Assembly: GCA_938046585.1 (NCBI GenBank)
Contig: CALIWR010000022.1
Coordinates: forward strand, 8,108-72,107
Reading direction: 5' to 3'
Length of the DNA: 64,000 nucleotides
Origin: an uncultured Propionibacteriaceae bacterium
Lineage (GTDB): Bacteria; Actinomycetota; Actinomycetes; Propionibacteriales; Propionibacteriaceae
The translations under genes were made by a program, and so were the position numbers. Shown piece by piece: positions 9,827 to 18,978 of this stretch. The stretch's first letter is position 1. Each line of letters begins with the position of its first letter. The notes under the pieces were generated by a model. The model was not told the DNA's origin and did no database searches. It saw only the letters and a program-made list of their open reading frames with translations.

Positions 9827-10153
9827 TCAGTGCGCTTCTTCGTATGCCGAACGAATCTCGGCCGGTACCCGGCCGCGACCACTCACCTGATAGCCGTTGT
9901 CGCGAGCCCAGGCGCGAATGTCGTTGGCCTGCGAACGCGTCGAACGCATCGCACGCGCCCCGCGGCCGCCCTTACGACCACCAGTCCGACGCCCGTGGCC
10001 GATCCACGACGCCAGCACGTCGCGCAACTTCTCGGCATTGTCCTTCGACAGGTCGATCTCGTAGGTGACGCCATCGAGTCCGAACTTCACGGTCTCGTCA
10101 GCGGGACCGCCATCGACATCGTCCTCGAGGACGATCTGAGTACGCTGAACCAT
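9827..10153 (-). CDS. lsr2: Lsr2 nucleoid-associated protein
   Basis: 108 residues. The N-terminal dimerisation part reads MVQRTQIVLEDDVDGGPADE and VTYEIDLSKDNAEKL; the C-terminal Lsr2 DNA-binding part contains IRAWARDNGYQVSGRGRVP, with the RGR AT-hook-like motif that reads the minor groove of AT-rich DNA. Lsr2 is the actinobacterial xenogeneic silencer and a lineage marker. ATG 10153 matches the conserved N-terminus; the frame is open 12 codons further upstream. It diverges from the LacI-type gene. Given the horizontally mobile CRISPR region in the same window, Lsr2 is a plausible general silencer, but nothing local shows that. Confidence 0.97.
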   Translation of the reverse strand: MVQRTQIVLEDDVDGGPADETVKFGLDGVTYEIDLSKDNAEKLRDVLASWIGHGRRTGGRKGGRGARAMRSTRSQANDIRAWARDNGYQVSGRGRVPAEIRSAYEEAH

Positions 10154-10345
10154 CCCTAGCTCCATATCTCGAGTCGTTGCTAGCACCAATTCGGGTGCCG
10201 TCGAAACCCTACCTTAACCAGGTTTCGGTCAAATGCCAATGAGCCATGCCCCACAAATGCCCGGATCCAGTAATCACGACCTCCTGCACGGATGCCGAGC
10301 CAGACGATAGTGTGAGTCGGGGTGGCACGACGAAAGGAGACCGGC

Positions 10346-11359
10346 GTGACTCGTCGTCAGCGCCCTGACCCTAAGCGGGCCGACATCAAGGATGTCGCAC
10401 GCCAGGCTGGAGTCTCGGTCGGCACGGTCTCGAACGTCCTCAACCGTCCCGACTTCGTCACCGACTCCACTCGGGAACGGGTACAAGCAGCAATAGCTGA
10501 ACTTCACTTCGTTCGTAACGGCACAGCCCGCCAGTTGCGGGCCGGACGACCGATGACCGTCGGGGTAGTAGTACTGGACTTGGGGAATGCCTTCTATACC
10601 GAACTGGTCCGCGGTATCGAAGACCGGCTAGCCGCCGACGGGCTGCTGATGATGCTGTGCAGTTCCGACGAAGACCCAGATCGCGAACGCCGCTACTTAC
10701 GCCAGTTCGCCGAACAGGGGGTATGCGGACTGCTGATCGCCCCATTCCGGACCTCGCCGCAGTGGCTGGCGAGCCTGACGGCGATGCAGACCCCCGTGGT
10801 GCTGCTCGACACCCACAGCACCGACCTGCCGTCGGTCGGAGTCGACAATGTCCTGGGCGCCCGGCTCGCGGTCAGACACCTACTCGACAACGGGCACCGG
10901 CGGATTCTGCTGGCCAACGGGCCACGTGACCTGCAGCAGTGCCGAGACCGCGCTGCCGGAGCCCGGGAAGCGGTCCGTAGCGCCGGCCTGGACCCGGCCG
11001 AGGTGCTACCCGAGATCTGCCTGCCCGACACCACCGCCGAAGCCGGCGCAACGGGGATGCTGGCCGCCTGGGACACCGGCCTTGAGGTCACGGCGGTCTG
11101 CTGCGTTAACGACGCGGTGGCGCTGGGAGTGATGTGGGCGCTGCGGGACCGGGGGGTCATAATCCCCGACGCGGTAGCAGTGGTCGGCTACGACGACATT
11201 CCCCTGGCCAGGGAATTGGCAGTTCCCTTGAGCTCGGTTCGACAACCCATGCGGGAGATGGGCTGGCGAGCGGCCGACCTGCTGCTCAGTAACCGGCTCG
11301 AGCACATCAGTTTCGCCCCCGAACTGGTGATACGGGCCTCCTCCACCTGGCGTCGGTAA
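10346..11359 (+). CDS. LacI-family transcriptional regulator
   Basis: About 337 residues. The N-terminal LacI helix-turn-helix reads ADIKDVARQAGVSVGTVSN with hinge VLNRPDFVTDSTRERVQAAI; a periplasmic-binding-protein-like effector domain follows (TVGVVVLDLGNAFYTELVRG) and ends with the typical VAVVGYDDIPLARELAVPLS and SSVRQPMREMG. The GTG at 10346 is chosen because AAAGGAG lies about 7 nt upstream; an in-frame GTG at 10322 would add eight residues. No sugar transport or catabolic gene is adjacent, so the ligand and targets are unknown. It converges with the 226-residue membrane protein gene across a strong hairpin. Confidence 0.93.
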   Translation: MTRRQRPDPKRADIKDVARQAGVSVGTVSNVLNRPDFVTDSTRERVQAAIAELHFVRNGTARQLRAGRPMTVGVVVLDLGNAFYTELVRGIEDRLAADGLLMMLCSSDEDPDRERRYLRQFAEQGVCGLLIAPFRTSPQWLASLTAMQTPVVLLDTHSTDLPSVGVDNVLGARLAVRHLLDNGHRRILLANGPRDLQQCRDRAAGAREAVRSAGLDPAEVLPEICLPDTTAEAGATGMLAAWDTGLEVTAVCCVNDAVALGVMWALRDRGVIIPDAVAVVGYDDIPLARELAVPLSSVRQPMREMGWRAADLLLSNRLEHISFAPELVIRASSTWRR

Positions 11360-11442
11360 ACCCACACCTGGTCATCAACGCCCGTGGATCTGCTCGATCG
11401 GAGGCTTGTCATAGCGCCTTGGCAGGCAGTGGAAATACGAAA

Positions 11443-11489
11443 CCGGCCGGGGTCCCCCGAGACAGCAGCGCTGTCTCTGCCCGGCCGGA
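11443..11489. terminator. bidirectional terminator between convergent genes
   Basis: An outer stem CCGGCCGGG / CCCGGCCGG encloses an inner stem GAGACAGC / GCTGTCTC with loop AGC. It sits between the LacI-type gene (+, stop 11359) and the membrane protein gene (-, stop 11511), where a two-way terminator is expected. Confidence 0.75.
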
Positions 11490-11510
11490 ATCCGAAATGT
11501 CGTCTTGGTA

Positions 11511-12191
11511 TCAGGCCTGCTTGCGGTAGAGCGGAGTCCCGCCGTTCGGATCGTCACGGTCGACAGTGACCAGAGCCGCGACCGAGGGCATCTCGGCGGT
11601 GCCCCAGACTTCGGCCTCGTTCAGGTCATCCGACAGCCGACGGACCCGACGCGGCAAGGTGAGCACCTCGGCCGCATGCGCGACCTCGGTCTCGCTGACT
11701 TCGGGAACCATCTCCGGCTCCAGCTCGGGTGTCGCCTGGGTGATCCGGGCCAGGAGCTCGTCCCGCTCGGCTGTGAGAGCCGCGGCACCGCCGCGCAGGC
11801 TCGACACCAGCTGCTGCTGCCCGGCCAGCTCCTGGCGCGCCTCTACCAGGTCGGCGCGGGTGTCAGCCAGATCACCGGCCAACTGGACGTTACGGTTACG
11901 CAGCAACGACGTCACCAGCTCATAGCCGGTACGCTGCGCGGACAGCTCCTCGTGATACCGCTCGTGCATCACCATGAGCCGGGCATGATAGGCCAGCTTG
12001 GAAGTCTGGAATTCTCGCCAACTGAAGTACAGGGCCACTGCTGCCCCGACCAGCAGGGCAGCGATTCCAAGCCGCCCCACCCAGGGCGCGAACGGGAAGC
12101 AGACAATCCCGACTCCACCTCCGATCCCCGCCGCGAACTGGGCGATCCGGAAGTTTCGACTGAGCTGGGCACTACGTGTGGGGGAAGTCAC
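11511..12191 (-). CDS. membrane-anchored coiled-coil protein, unknown function
   Basis: 226 residues, not recognised. Residues ~15-55 hold two closely spaced hydrophobic segments (IAQFAAGIGGGVGIVCFPFA and GRLGIAALLVGAAVALYFSW). They are followed by a long heptad-like helical region (~60-150: ELSAQRTGYELVTSLLRNRN, then DTRADLVEARQELAGQQQLV) and an acidic, low-complexity C-terminus. The expected topology is two membrane helices with a cytoplasmic coiled coil. It stands alone between the LacI terminator and the folate block, with about 180 bp of non-coding DNA upstream. Such proteins are often scaffolds or envelope-linked, but no function can be assigned. Confidence 0.7.
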   Translation of the reverse strand: MTSPTRSAQLSRNFRIAQFAAGIGGGVGIVCFPFAPWVGRLGIAALLVGAAVALYFSWREFQTSKLAYHARLMVMHERYHEELSAQRTGYELVTSLLRNRNVQLAGDLADTRADLVEARQELAGQQQLVSSLRGGAAALTAERDELLARITQATPELEPEMVPEVSETEVAHAAEVLTLPRRVRRLSDDLNEAEVWGTAEMPSVAALVTVDRDDPNGGTPLYRKQA

Positions 12192-12374
12192 CCGCTCAGG
12201 CTACGCGCTCATCGCCATCATCCCTGACAGCGCCTGCGCGTGTCGCGATCCAAAGATCATCGTTTTTGCGAGGACAGTCTCATTTTTCGGGCTTCCTGCA
12301 GGAACTGTCGGACAGCCCCGTTCCTCTGGTCCACAGATCGGATTCCGTACCCAGCACCATCGGACGCCGCGGTA

Positions 12375-12857
12375 TCAGCTGGGGTCCTCATTGAGGTCTG
12401 AGTCGGGTGGTCGGGGCGCGCGGCAGGCCCGTTCCGTGAACCAGCCGGCCACCACGACCGCTGCTGCGGCTACCGCTGACAGCAGGCTACGGATCACCCG
12501 CTCCCGCGGGGCAGCAGCCTCGAAGCGGGGCAGGAAGAAGAGCGCGCAGGTGAGATAGCCGCCAACTAGCAGGGAACCGCCAACCAGCATCGCCCGGGCG
12601 ACAGCGAGGGTGACCACCGAGGCCTGCGGCTCGGCAGGACGACGGTTGACATGATTGCGAACATGCGTGGCCCGGGCCATCACCCCGCCCCCGGCCGCGG
12701 CTGCCAGCAGCAGCGCCGGAGTGGTCCACGGGATCTGCGGGACCGCGAGGGAGAACGCCGTCAGCGCAGTAAGGGCGACAAAAGTCACGGCCCCGCCTAC
12801 CACCAGGCAGGCGATCAGGCTTCGCAGCCGGGTCGGAGTCAGACTCGGCTCAGCCAT
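12375..12857 (-). CDS. DUF3180 family membrane protein
   Basis: 160 residues with four hydrophobic segments: about 12-35 (LIACLVVGGAVTFVALTALT), 43-62, 85-110 and 120-143. DUF3180 proteins are small actinobacterial membrane proteins encoded next to folK, exactly as here: the start overlaps the 3' end of folK by 8 bp. The function is unknown; conserved linkage suggests only co-expression with folate genes. The C-terminus is charged and Pro-rich. Confidence 0.8.
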   Translation of the reverse strand: MAEPSLTPTRLRSLIACLVVGGAVTFVALTALTAFSLAVPQIPWTTPALLLAAAAGGGVMARATHVRNHVNRRPAEPQASVVTLAVARAMLVGGSLLVGGYLTCALFFLPRFEAAAPRERVIRSLLSAVAAAAVVVAGWFTERACRAPRPPDSDLNEDPS

Positions 12858-13350
12858 CGCCCCGCAACCTCAGATCGGGCCGGGACCGGACCCCACCGGG
12901 GCTGACCTGGGCCAGGTGCTCGACGACTGGTCGGTCGGCGACCTGGAATGTCGGATCAACATCAGCCCACGGCACCAGCACAAAACCACGTTCCACGGCC
13001 CGTGGATGCGGCACGATCAACTCATCGCTGCGGATCTCGGTCGTCCCATGGGCGAGCAGATCCACATCCAGAGTGCGCGGGCCGTTAGGTTCGGCCCGGA
13101 CCCGGCCTGCCTGCTGCTCTAACCGCTGCCCCAGCCGCAGCAGCGACCATGGATCCAGGTTGGTGACCCCGACCACTACGGCGTTCAGGTAGTCCGGTTG
13201 CTCGACCCCGCCGACCGGATCGGTCTCGTACACGCCCGACAGCCGCAGGTCGCTGATCCCCGCGGCACGCAGCCCGTCGACAGCCCGCTGCAGGTGGCCG
13301 AGCCGGTCCCCCAGATTGCTGCCCAGCGCGATCGCGACCCGGGTAGTCAT
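12850..13350 (-). CDS. folK: 2-amino-4-hydroxy-6-hydroxymethyldihydropteridine pyrophosphokinase
   Basis: 166 residues. It begins MTTRVAIALGSNLGDRLGHL (the GSNLGDR motif of HPPK) and contains YETDPVGGVEQPDYLNAVV and GPRTLDVDLLAHG (substrate and Mg2+ binding, DxD) then LIVPHPRAVERGFVLVP. It transfers pyrophosphate from ATP to the pterin before condensation with pABA. The start overlaps the folB stop by 4 bp. The frame continues upstream within folB but only this ATG fits the family. Confidence 0.97.
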   Translation of the reverse strand: MTTRVAIALGSNLGDRLGHLQRAVDGLRAAGISDLRLSGVYETDPVGGVEQPDYLNAVVVGVTNLDPWSLLRLGQRLEQQAGRVRAEPNGPRTLDVDLLAHGTTEIRSDELIVPHPRAVERGFVLVPWADVDPTFQVADRPVVEHLAQVSPGGVRSRPDLRLRGDG

Positions 13351-13742
13351 CGGCAGCGCCGTCGTACGGTGACCGCGACGTCCGTACAACCGGAGTCGAC
13401 CGCGGCCCGGGGTTTGTGGATCCGGACCTCGACCGCGGCCGTACCGGGCAGCCGCAGCAGGACCTGACACAGGTACCCCCCCAGCGTCTCCAGGAGCCGG
13501 AACGAGGTTTGCGCGACCTGGTCGGCAATGATCTGGCCCACCTCGACGTAGCTGACGGTGGCGTCGAGCTGGTCAGCCCGATCCCGGACCGGGTCCAGCC
13601 AGACGGTGACGTCGACGGTGAAGTCCTGGGCAGTAGTCTGCTCATCGTCCCAGACCCCGTGACAACCGCGAGCCGCCACCTGGACCAGGTCGATCCGGTC
13701 GAGGTGGTCCAGGTCGGCTCGGGCCACCGGCTCCAGATTCAT
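13347..13742 (-). CDS. folB: dihydroneopterin aldolase
   Basis: 131 residues. Motifs: LVQVAARGCHGVWDDEQTTA (the conserved G-xHG-x-x-xxE region with the catalytic Glu), QDFTVDVTVWLD, TVSYVEVGQIIADQV and LLETLGGYLCQVLL. It cleaves dihydroneopterin to the substrate of FolK. It overlaps folP upstream and folK downstream by 4 bp each, giving strict translational coupling folE-folP-folB-folK. Confidence 0.96.
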   Translation of the reverse strand: MNLEPVARADLDHLDRIDLVQVAARGCHGVWDDEQTTAQDFTVDVTVWLDPVRDRADQLDATVSYVEVGQIIADQVAQTSFRLLETLGGYLCQVLLRLPGTAAVEVRIHKPRAAVDSGCTDVAVTVRRRCR

Positions 13743-14560
13743 GGCTGCCCCCGAAGCCGTTCAGCGACCGCCACCGCAGCCAGATGGTCGGTGACAGTGT
13801 GGGTCCGGACCGCCCAGACCCCCCGGCCGGCCAGCCAGGCGGTCACCGCCGCCGAGGCGGCGTCACGCTGCGGCGGTTGCGCGCCGGCGCTGACATCAGC
13901 CAGGAACCGTTTCCGGGAGACCCCCCACAGCATCGGCAGCCCGATCGTTTGGAACTGCTCAGCGGCACGGACCAGCGCCCAATTCTGGTCGGAGTCCTTG
14001 CTAAAGCCGATCCCCGGGTCGAGCATGATCCGTTCCGGATCGATTCGAGCCTGGACTGCGGCCTTGACCCGGTCCAACAGCTCGGCGCGAACCTCGGCCA
14101 CCACATCCTGGTAGTGGGCGGCCTGGTCCATCTGCCGGGAATGGGTCCGCCAATGCATGGCGATGTAGCCGCAGCCCAGCCGAGCGACGGTCGCCAGCAT
14201 CCGCGGGTCAGCCAGGCCACCGGAGACATCGTTGACGATTACCGCTCCGGCCTCGACACAGCACTGCGCGACCTCAGCCCGCATCGTGTCGATGCTGACC
14301 GCCACCGCCTGGCTGGCGAGGGCGGACACCACCGGTAGGACCCGGTCCAGCTCCTCATCGGCGCTGACCCGGTCCGCGCCGGGGCGGGTCGACTCGCCGC
14401 CGACGTCGACGATTGCAGCGCCTTCGGCGGCTAAACGCAACCCGTGGGCGATCGCGGATCCGGGGTCGGCGTGGTCACCGCCGTCACTGAAGGAATCCGG
14501 GGTGACGTTGACGATCCCCATCACCCGGGTCGGGGCCGGGGTTAGCAGGGCCGAGATCAT
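13739..14560 (-). CDS. folP: dihydropteroate synthase
   Basis: 273 residues. Motifs in order: VMGIVNVTPDSFSDGGDH (pterin-binding start), VDVGGESTRPGADRVSADEE (DxGGESTRPG), IVNDVSGGLADPRM and ILDPGIGFSKDSDQNW-like LDPGIGFSKD. It condenses the pterin pyrophosphate with p-aminobenzoate and is the sulfonamide target. ATG 14560 overlaps the folE stop (ATGA). The frame is open over 100 codons further upstream inside folE, which is not coding in this frame. Confidence 0.97.
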   Translation of the reverse strand: MISALLTPAPTRVMGIVNVTPDSFSDGGDHADPGSAIAHGLRLAAEGAAIVDVGGESTRPGADRVSADEELDRVLPVVSALASQAVAVSIDTMRAEVAQCCVEAGAVIVNDVSGGLADPRMLATVARLGCGYIAMHWRTHSRQMDQAAHYQDVVAEVRAELLDRVKAAVQARIDPERIMLDPGIGFSKDSDQNWALVRAAEQFQTIGLPMLWGVSRKRFLADVSAGAQPPQRDAASAAVTAWLAGRGVWAVRTHTVTDHLAAVAVAERLRGQP

Positions 14561-15126
14561 GACCGGTTCCCCCGGATCAGGCCCATCGCCTCGGCACGGG
14601 TAGCCGGGTCGTGGAGGCTGCCGCGGACCGCGGAGGTGATGGTCATCGAACCTGGTTTCCGGACCCCGCGTATGGTCAGACACATGTGCTCGGCCTCGAT
14701 CACCACGATCACCCCCAGCGGGTGCAGCCTGTGGACTAAGGCGTCGGCGACCTGGCTGGTAAGCCGCTCCTGGACCTGGAGCCGGCGGGCGTACCCGTCG
14801 ATCAGCCGGGCCAGCTTCGACAAACCCGTCACCCGCTGATCGGGGATATAGCCGATATGAGCCCGGCCGAAAAAGGGCAACAGGTGATGCTCGCAAATCG
14901 AATAGACCTCAATGTCGCGTACCAGCACCAGTTCGGAATGGTCGATGTCGAAGGTCTTATCGAGGACCCGCCCCGGATCAGTCCTGTTACCCGCCAGCAT
15001 CTCCGCGAAGGCCCGGGCCACCCGGGCCGGGGTCTCCCGTAACCCGTCCCGGTCAGGGTCCTCGCCGACGCCGACCAACAGCTCTCGTACCGCCGCCTCG
15101 ACGCGGGCCTCATCGAAAGCCTCCAC
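14557..15126 (-). CDS. folE: GTP cyclohydrolase I
   Basis: 189 residues. Motifs: VRELLVGVGEDPDRDGLRET, VRDIEVYSICEHHLLPFFGR (Cys and His zinc ligands) and LTSQVADALVHRLHPLGVIV, then ECMCLTIRG-like AEHMCLTIRGVRKPGS. It opens the folate pathway from GTP. The start is GTG 15126, next to the ftsH stop (15128-15130), with CGGAG upstream; the longer open frame is antisense-like Arg/Pro-rich sequence inside ftsH. ftsH, folE, folP, folB, folK and the DUF3180 gene run as one minus-strand unit. Confidence 0.97.
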   Translation of the reverse strand: MEAFDEARVEAAVRELLVGVGEDPDRDGLRETPARVARAFAEMLAGNRTDPGRVLDKTFDIDHSELVLVRDIEVYSICEHHLLPFFGRAHIGYIPDQRVTGLSKLARLIDGYARRLQVQERLTSQVADALVHRLHPLGVIVVIEAEHMCLTIRGVRKPGSMTITSAVRGSLHDPATRAEAMGLIRGNRS

Positions 15127-15127
15127 C

Positions 15128-17257
15128 TCAGGCTCCGGGGTCAGAATCCCGGGGCTGGTCTGGGGACTGCCCCGGCTGCCACTGCGGCGGCGCCCAGCCG
15201 CTGGTCGGGGTGGTATCGGTCCACTGCGTACCAGGACGCCAGCCGAGCGGCACCTGCGGCTGCGCTTCGCCGCTTTGACTGGTCGGCGGCTGGCCGGGCT
15301 GCAGGCTCGTGGCCGGCGCAGCCCCAGCAGGTTCCAGTTCACCGGTGGGACGCGGCGGCGGGGTCACCGGCGGCACATCGGATGGCTTGCGCAATTCGGA
15401 GCCGGTCCAGGCCGGCCGCTTCTCGCGGCGCTTCAAGGCCTGGAAAATCTGGGCTACCTGCTCCTTGTCCAGGGTCTCTTGCACCAGCAATTGGCGGACC
15501 AATTCGTCGAGCACGGCCCGGTTCTCCTGCAGAACGTCAAAGGCCTCCTGGTGGGCAGTCGCGATCAGCTGCGAGACCTCCTCGTCAATGATCGCGGCGG
15601 TTCGTTCGGAGAAACCGCGCCCCTGACCCATCTCCATGCCGACAAACGGCTCCCGGTCATCGCTGCCAAGCCGGACCGCGCCCAGCCGCTCGGTCATCCC
15701 GTACTGGGTGACCATTGCCCGAGCCACCTTGGTGGCCTTCTCGATGTCGTTGCTGGCGCCGGTGGTCGGGTCGTGGAAGATCATCTCTTCGGCGGCTCGC
15801 CCGCCCAGCAGGTACGCAAGCTGGTCGAGCAATTCGCCGCGGGTCTGGCTGTACTTGTCCTGGTCCGGCAGCACCATCGTGTAACCAAGCGCCTTGCCGC
15901 GGGGCAAGATGGTGACCTTCTGCACCGGGTCGGTGCCCGGCATCGCCGCCGCCACCAACGCATGCCCGCCCTCGTGGTAAGCGGTGATCAGCAACTCGTC
16001 CGAACTCATCAGCCGAGTCCGGCGCTGCGGCCCGGCGATCACCCGGTCGATGGCTTCGTCCAAGGCTTCGTCCGTGATCAGCTGCCGGTTCGACCGGGCC
16101 GTCAACAGGGCCGCCTCATTCAGCACATTGGCCAGATCGGCCCCGGTGAAGCCTGGGGTACGGCGGGCGATCGCGGCCAGGTCCACCCCCGCTGCCATCG
16201 GCTTGCCGGTGGCGTGGACCCGGAGAATCCGCTCCCGCCCGGCCAAGTCCGGCGCGTCGACCGCGATCTGGCGATCGAAGCGGCCGGGTCGCAGCAGCGC
16301 CGGGTCCAACACGTCGGGACGGTTAGTCGCGGCGATCAGGATCACCCCGCCGCGGACATCGAAGCCGTCCATCTCGACCAGCAGCTGGTTCAGGGTCTGC
16401 TCACGCTCGTCATGGCCACCGCCCATACCCGCGCCGCGGTGCCGCCCGACCGCGTCGATCTCGTCGATAAAGACGATCGCCGGGGCCGAATCCTTCGCCT
16501 GCTCGAAGAGGTCCCGGACCCGGGAAGCGCCGACACCGACGAACATCTCGACGAAGTCCGAGCCGGAGATCGAGAAGAACGGCACCCCGGCCTCGCCGGC
16601 GACAGCCCTCGCCAGCAGGGTTTTCCCGGTACCGGGAGGCCCGTACAGCAGCACCCCCTTGGGGATCTTGGCGCCGACCGCCCGAAACTTGGCCGGCTCA
16701 GCGAGAAATTCCTTGATCTCCTGTAACTCTTCGATCGCCTCGTCGACCCCGGCCACGTCAGCGAAGGTGGTCTTCGGGGTGTCCTTGCTGGCGACTTTGG
16801 CCCGCGACTTGCCGAACTGCATCACCCGCGAGCCGCCACCCTGCAGCGAATGCATCAAGAAGAAGAAGACCACCCCGATCAGCAGGAACGGGATGATGGT
16901 GGCCAGAAACGAGCCCCAGAAACCAGGAGTCGGGTTGACACCCTTCCAAGATTCCAGGCTGCCATCGCTCACCCGCTGGTTGAGCCGTGCCGTGAGCTCG
17001 TCGACCTGGCGACCAACCCAGACCGCCTTGATCTTGGTCTTGCGGTCGTCGGCTTTTTCGATCTCGATCGTCTGCTCGCCGGCGGTGAGGATGACCTCCT
17101 TGAGCTTGTCGTTGCCGTTGATCACCGCGACCGCCTCAGAGGTCGGGACCTCCTTGTAGGTCGCATTCCCGGTCAGCTGAAAGACCAGGTACAAAGCGAA
17201 CAGCGCCAACAGGATCCACACCAGCGGTCCGCGGAAGAGTCGTTGCAGCGTAGTCAT
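15128..17257 (-). CDS. ftsH: ATP-dependent zinc metalloprotease FtsH
   Basis: 709 residues. TM1 near residues 11-31 (GPLVWILLALFALYLVFQLT), a periplasmic FtsH-ext domain, TM2 near 108-126 (FLATIIPFLLIGVVFFFLMH), AAA domain with Walker A GPPGTGKTLLARAVAGE and Walker B IVFIDEIDAVG, SRH RPDVLDPALLRPGRFDRQ, and protease motif ITAYHEGGHALVAA (HEGGH). The C-terminal tail from ~615 is Pro/Gln-rich, common in actinobacteria. It degrades membrane and some soluble proteins and is a normal neighbour of folE and hpt. It starts 115 bp downstream of the hpt stop. Confidence 0.98.
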   Translation of the reverse strand: MTTLQRLFRGPLVWILLALFALYLVFQLTGNATYKEVPTSEAVAVINGNDKLKEVILTAGEQTIEIEKADDRKTKIKAVWVGRQVDELTARLNQRVSDGSLESWKGVNPTPGFWGSFLATIIPFLLIGVVFFFLMHSLQGGGSRVMQFGKSRAKVASKDTPKTTFADVAGVDEAIEELQEIKEFLAEPAKFRAVGAKIPKGVLLYGPPGTGKTLLARAVAGEAGVPFFSISGSDFVEMFVGVGASRVRDLFEQAKDSAPAIVFIDEIDAVGRHRGAGMGGGHDEREQTLNQLLVEMDGFDVRGGVILIAATNRPDVLDPALLRPGRFDRQIAVDAPDLAGRERILRVHATGKPMAAGVDLAAIARRTPGFTGADLANVLNEAALLTARSNRQLITDEALDEAIDRVIAGPQRRTRLMSSDELLITAYHEGGHALVAAAMPGTDPVQKVTILPRGKALGYTMVLPDQDKYSQTRGELLDQLAYLLGGRAAEEMIFHDPTTGASNDIEKATKVARAMVTQYGMTERLGAVRLGSDDREPFVGMEMGQGRGFSERTAAIIDEEVSQLIATAHQEAFDVLQENRAVLDELVRQLLVQETLDKEQVAQIFQALKRREKRPAWTGSELRKPSDVPPVTPPPRPTGELEPAGAAPATSLQPGQPPTSQSGEAQPQVPLGWRPGTQWTDTTPTSGWAPPQWQPGQSPDQPRDSDPGA

Positions 17258-17372
17258 GCCTGCCTAGAGGTCGTACGGTAAGCATCCGAACTTTACCAGC
17301 GCAGCCTAATCGTCGACCCGGCTATGACGCCGCTGGTCACAGACAGGTACCGCGGCAGGCAGATCCCGGGCA

Positions 17373-17945
17373 TCAGGTGTAGACGTGGGGGGCGAGGGTG
17401 CCCAGTCCGGTCAGGTTGCGGTACCTGCCGGCATAGTCCAGCCCGTAGCCGACCACGAATTCGTTAGGGATGTCGAAGCCCACATACTTCACGTCGACGC
17501 TGTTGCGGGCCGCTTCCAGCTTGCGGAACATCGCCATCACCTCCAGCGAGGCGGGCTGACGCGAACGTAGGTTCTCCAACAAGTAGGCCAGGGTCAGGCC
17601 AGTGTCGACGATGTCCTCGACCACCAGCACGTGGCGACCCAGCAGGTTCGTGTTCAAGTCTTTAAGGATCCGGACCACGCCGGAGGATGTGGTTCCCGAG
17701 CCGTACGAGGAGATCGCCATCCAGTCCATCTCACAGTGGATCGACAGCGCCCGGGACAGGTCCGCCATCACCATCACCGCGCCATTCAGGACCCCGACCA
17801 GGAGCGGGTCCCGGCCCTGGTAGTCGGCATCGATCTGGGCTGCCAGCTCGGTCAACCGATCATCCAGCTGGCTCTTGGTGTACAGCACCCGGGCCAGGTC
17901 GTCAGACACGTCACGCAGGTCCACGGCGATCACCCTAATCCACAT
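17373..17945 (-). CDS. hpt: hypoxanthine phosphoribosyltransferase
   Basis: Up to 190 residues. The PRPP-binding loop reads VLVVEDIVDTGLTLAYLLE; DPLLVGVLNGAVMVMADLSR and MDWMAISSYGSGTTSSG are also typical, as is the C-terminal FVVGYGLDYAGRYRNL. It salvages hypoxanthine and guanine. The start is uncertain: ATG 17945 overlaps tilS by 11 bp, and an in-frame GTG at 17924, just after the tilS stop with GGGTGA upstream, gives the N-terminus VDLRDVSDDL that fits relatives better. tilS-hpt-ftsH is a standard order. Confidence 0.96.
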   Translation of the reverse strand: MWIRVIAVDLRDVSDDLARVLYTKSQLDDRLTELAAQIDADYQGRDPLLVGVLNGAVMVMADLSRALSIHCEMDWMAISSYGSGTTSSGVVRILKDLNTNLLGRHVLVVEDIVDTGLTLAYLLENLRSRQPASLEVMAMFRKLEAARNSVDVKYVGFDIPNEFVVGYGLDYAGRYRNLTGLGTLAPHVYT

Positions 17946-18978
17946 CGCCGGCGCCTCCCGGTACCGCGCGCGGGGCAGCTGGGATCACGGCCAGGGTGGC
18001 TCCCGTACGGACCACCCGCAGCCCGGGTACATCGACGCCGCTCTGACCGTGCCAATCGGTGACCAAGGCTTCCACCCGGCGCAGCTGCTGGCCGCAGATA
18101 TCATCCCCGCCTTCGCGACGCAGCCAGGTCAACAGCGCCCGACGCCGCAGCGCCGGATGAGCCGCCGCCAGCGGCGCCACATGCAGGTGGTCGCGGTGGT
18201 CGCTGCCAGCGTCGAGCAGGACTTGGGCGGCAAGGCTGTCCAACAGATCAGCGTCGTCACGGCAAAGCTCGCCAGTACGGGCCAGCGCGGCCACTATCCC
18301 GGGACCCAGGTCACGCTCCAGCAGCGGCAACAGGCGCCGGGCCCGGACCCGCAGGTAGCGCGGGTCGTCGTTGTGGGGGTCGCGCCACCAGTCCAGGCCC
18401 TGCTCGGTACAAGCGGTCTCGGTGTCGGCCCGCGAGACCGACAGCAACGGCCGCCATAGCCGCCCCTGCCGAACCCCGATCCCGGCCATCGACCGGGTCC
18501 CGGAGCCGCGGGCCAGGCCCAGCAGCACGGTCTCGGCCTGGTCGTCACGGGTGTGCCCCAGCAGCACGCACGCGTCTCGATCGGCCAGCAAAGCCCGGTG
18601 CCGGGCGACCCGGGCCGCAGCCTCGGGGCCGTCCCCGCTGGCGGTCACGTTCACCGGCACCACCTCTGCGGCCAGGCCCAGGCGACGGGCCTGGGCGGCG
18701 GCCGTACCGGCCGCCCGCGCCGATTCCTCCTGGAGCTGATGGTCCACCACGACGGCCCGGGCCGGGACCGGCAGCCGCCCGCGCCGTACCAGCCAGGCGA
18801 CCGCCGCGGTCAGCGCCAGCGAGTCCGCGCCGCCGGACAAACCGACCACGACCGAGCCGGCCGGGCGTCGTGGCCGGTTCCGGCCGGCGGGCAGCGGCCC
18901 GGCCAGCGCCGCCTCCACGGTGGTCTGGACCGCGCGCAGGACCCGCGCGGAAGCCGGCCCCAATTCCCGTCGGGCCAT
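17935..18978 (-). CDS. tilS: tRNA(Ile)-lysidine synthase
   Basis: About 347 residues. PP-loop ATPase motif VVVGLSGGADSLALTAAVAW (SGGxDS), then RAVVVDHQLQEESARAAGT, GHTRDDQAETVLLGLARGSG and RPLLSVSRADTE, followed by the TilS C-terminal substrate domain. It lysidinylates C34 of the AUA-reading tRNA-Ile. ATG 18978 shares one base with the stop of the metalloprotease gene (TGATG). An in-frame upstream start inside that gene would add seven residues. Confidence 0.96.
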   Translation of the reverse strand: MARRELGPASARVLRAVQTTVEAALAGPLPAGRNRPRRPAGSVVVGLSGGADSLALTAAVAWLVRRGRLPVPARAVVVDHQLQEESARAAGTAAAQARRLGLAAEVVPVNVTASGDGPEAAARVARHRALLADRDACVLLGHTRDDQAETVLLGLARGSGTRSMAGIGVRQGRLWRPLLSVSRADTETACTEQGLDWWRDPHNDDPRYLRVRARRLLPLLERDLGPGIVAALARTGELCRDDADLLDSLAAQVLLDAGSDHRDHLHVAPLAAAHPALRRRALLTWLRREGGDDICGQQLRRVEALVTDWHGQSGVDVPGLRVVRTGATLAVIPAAPRAVPGGAGDVD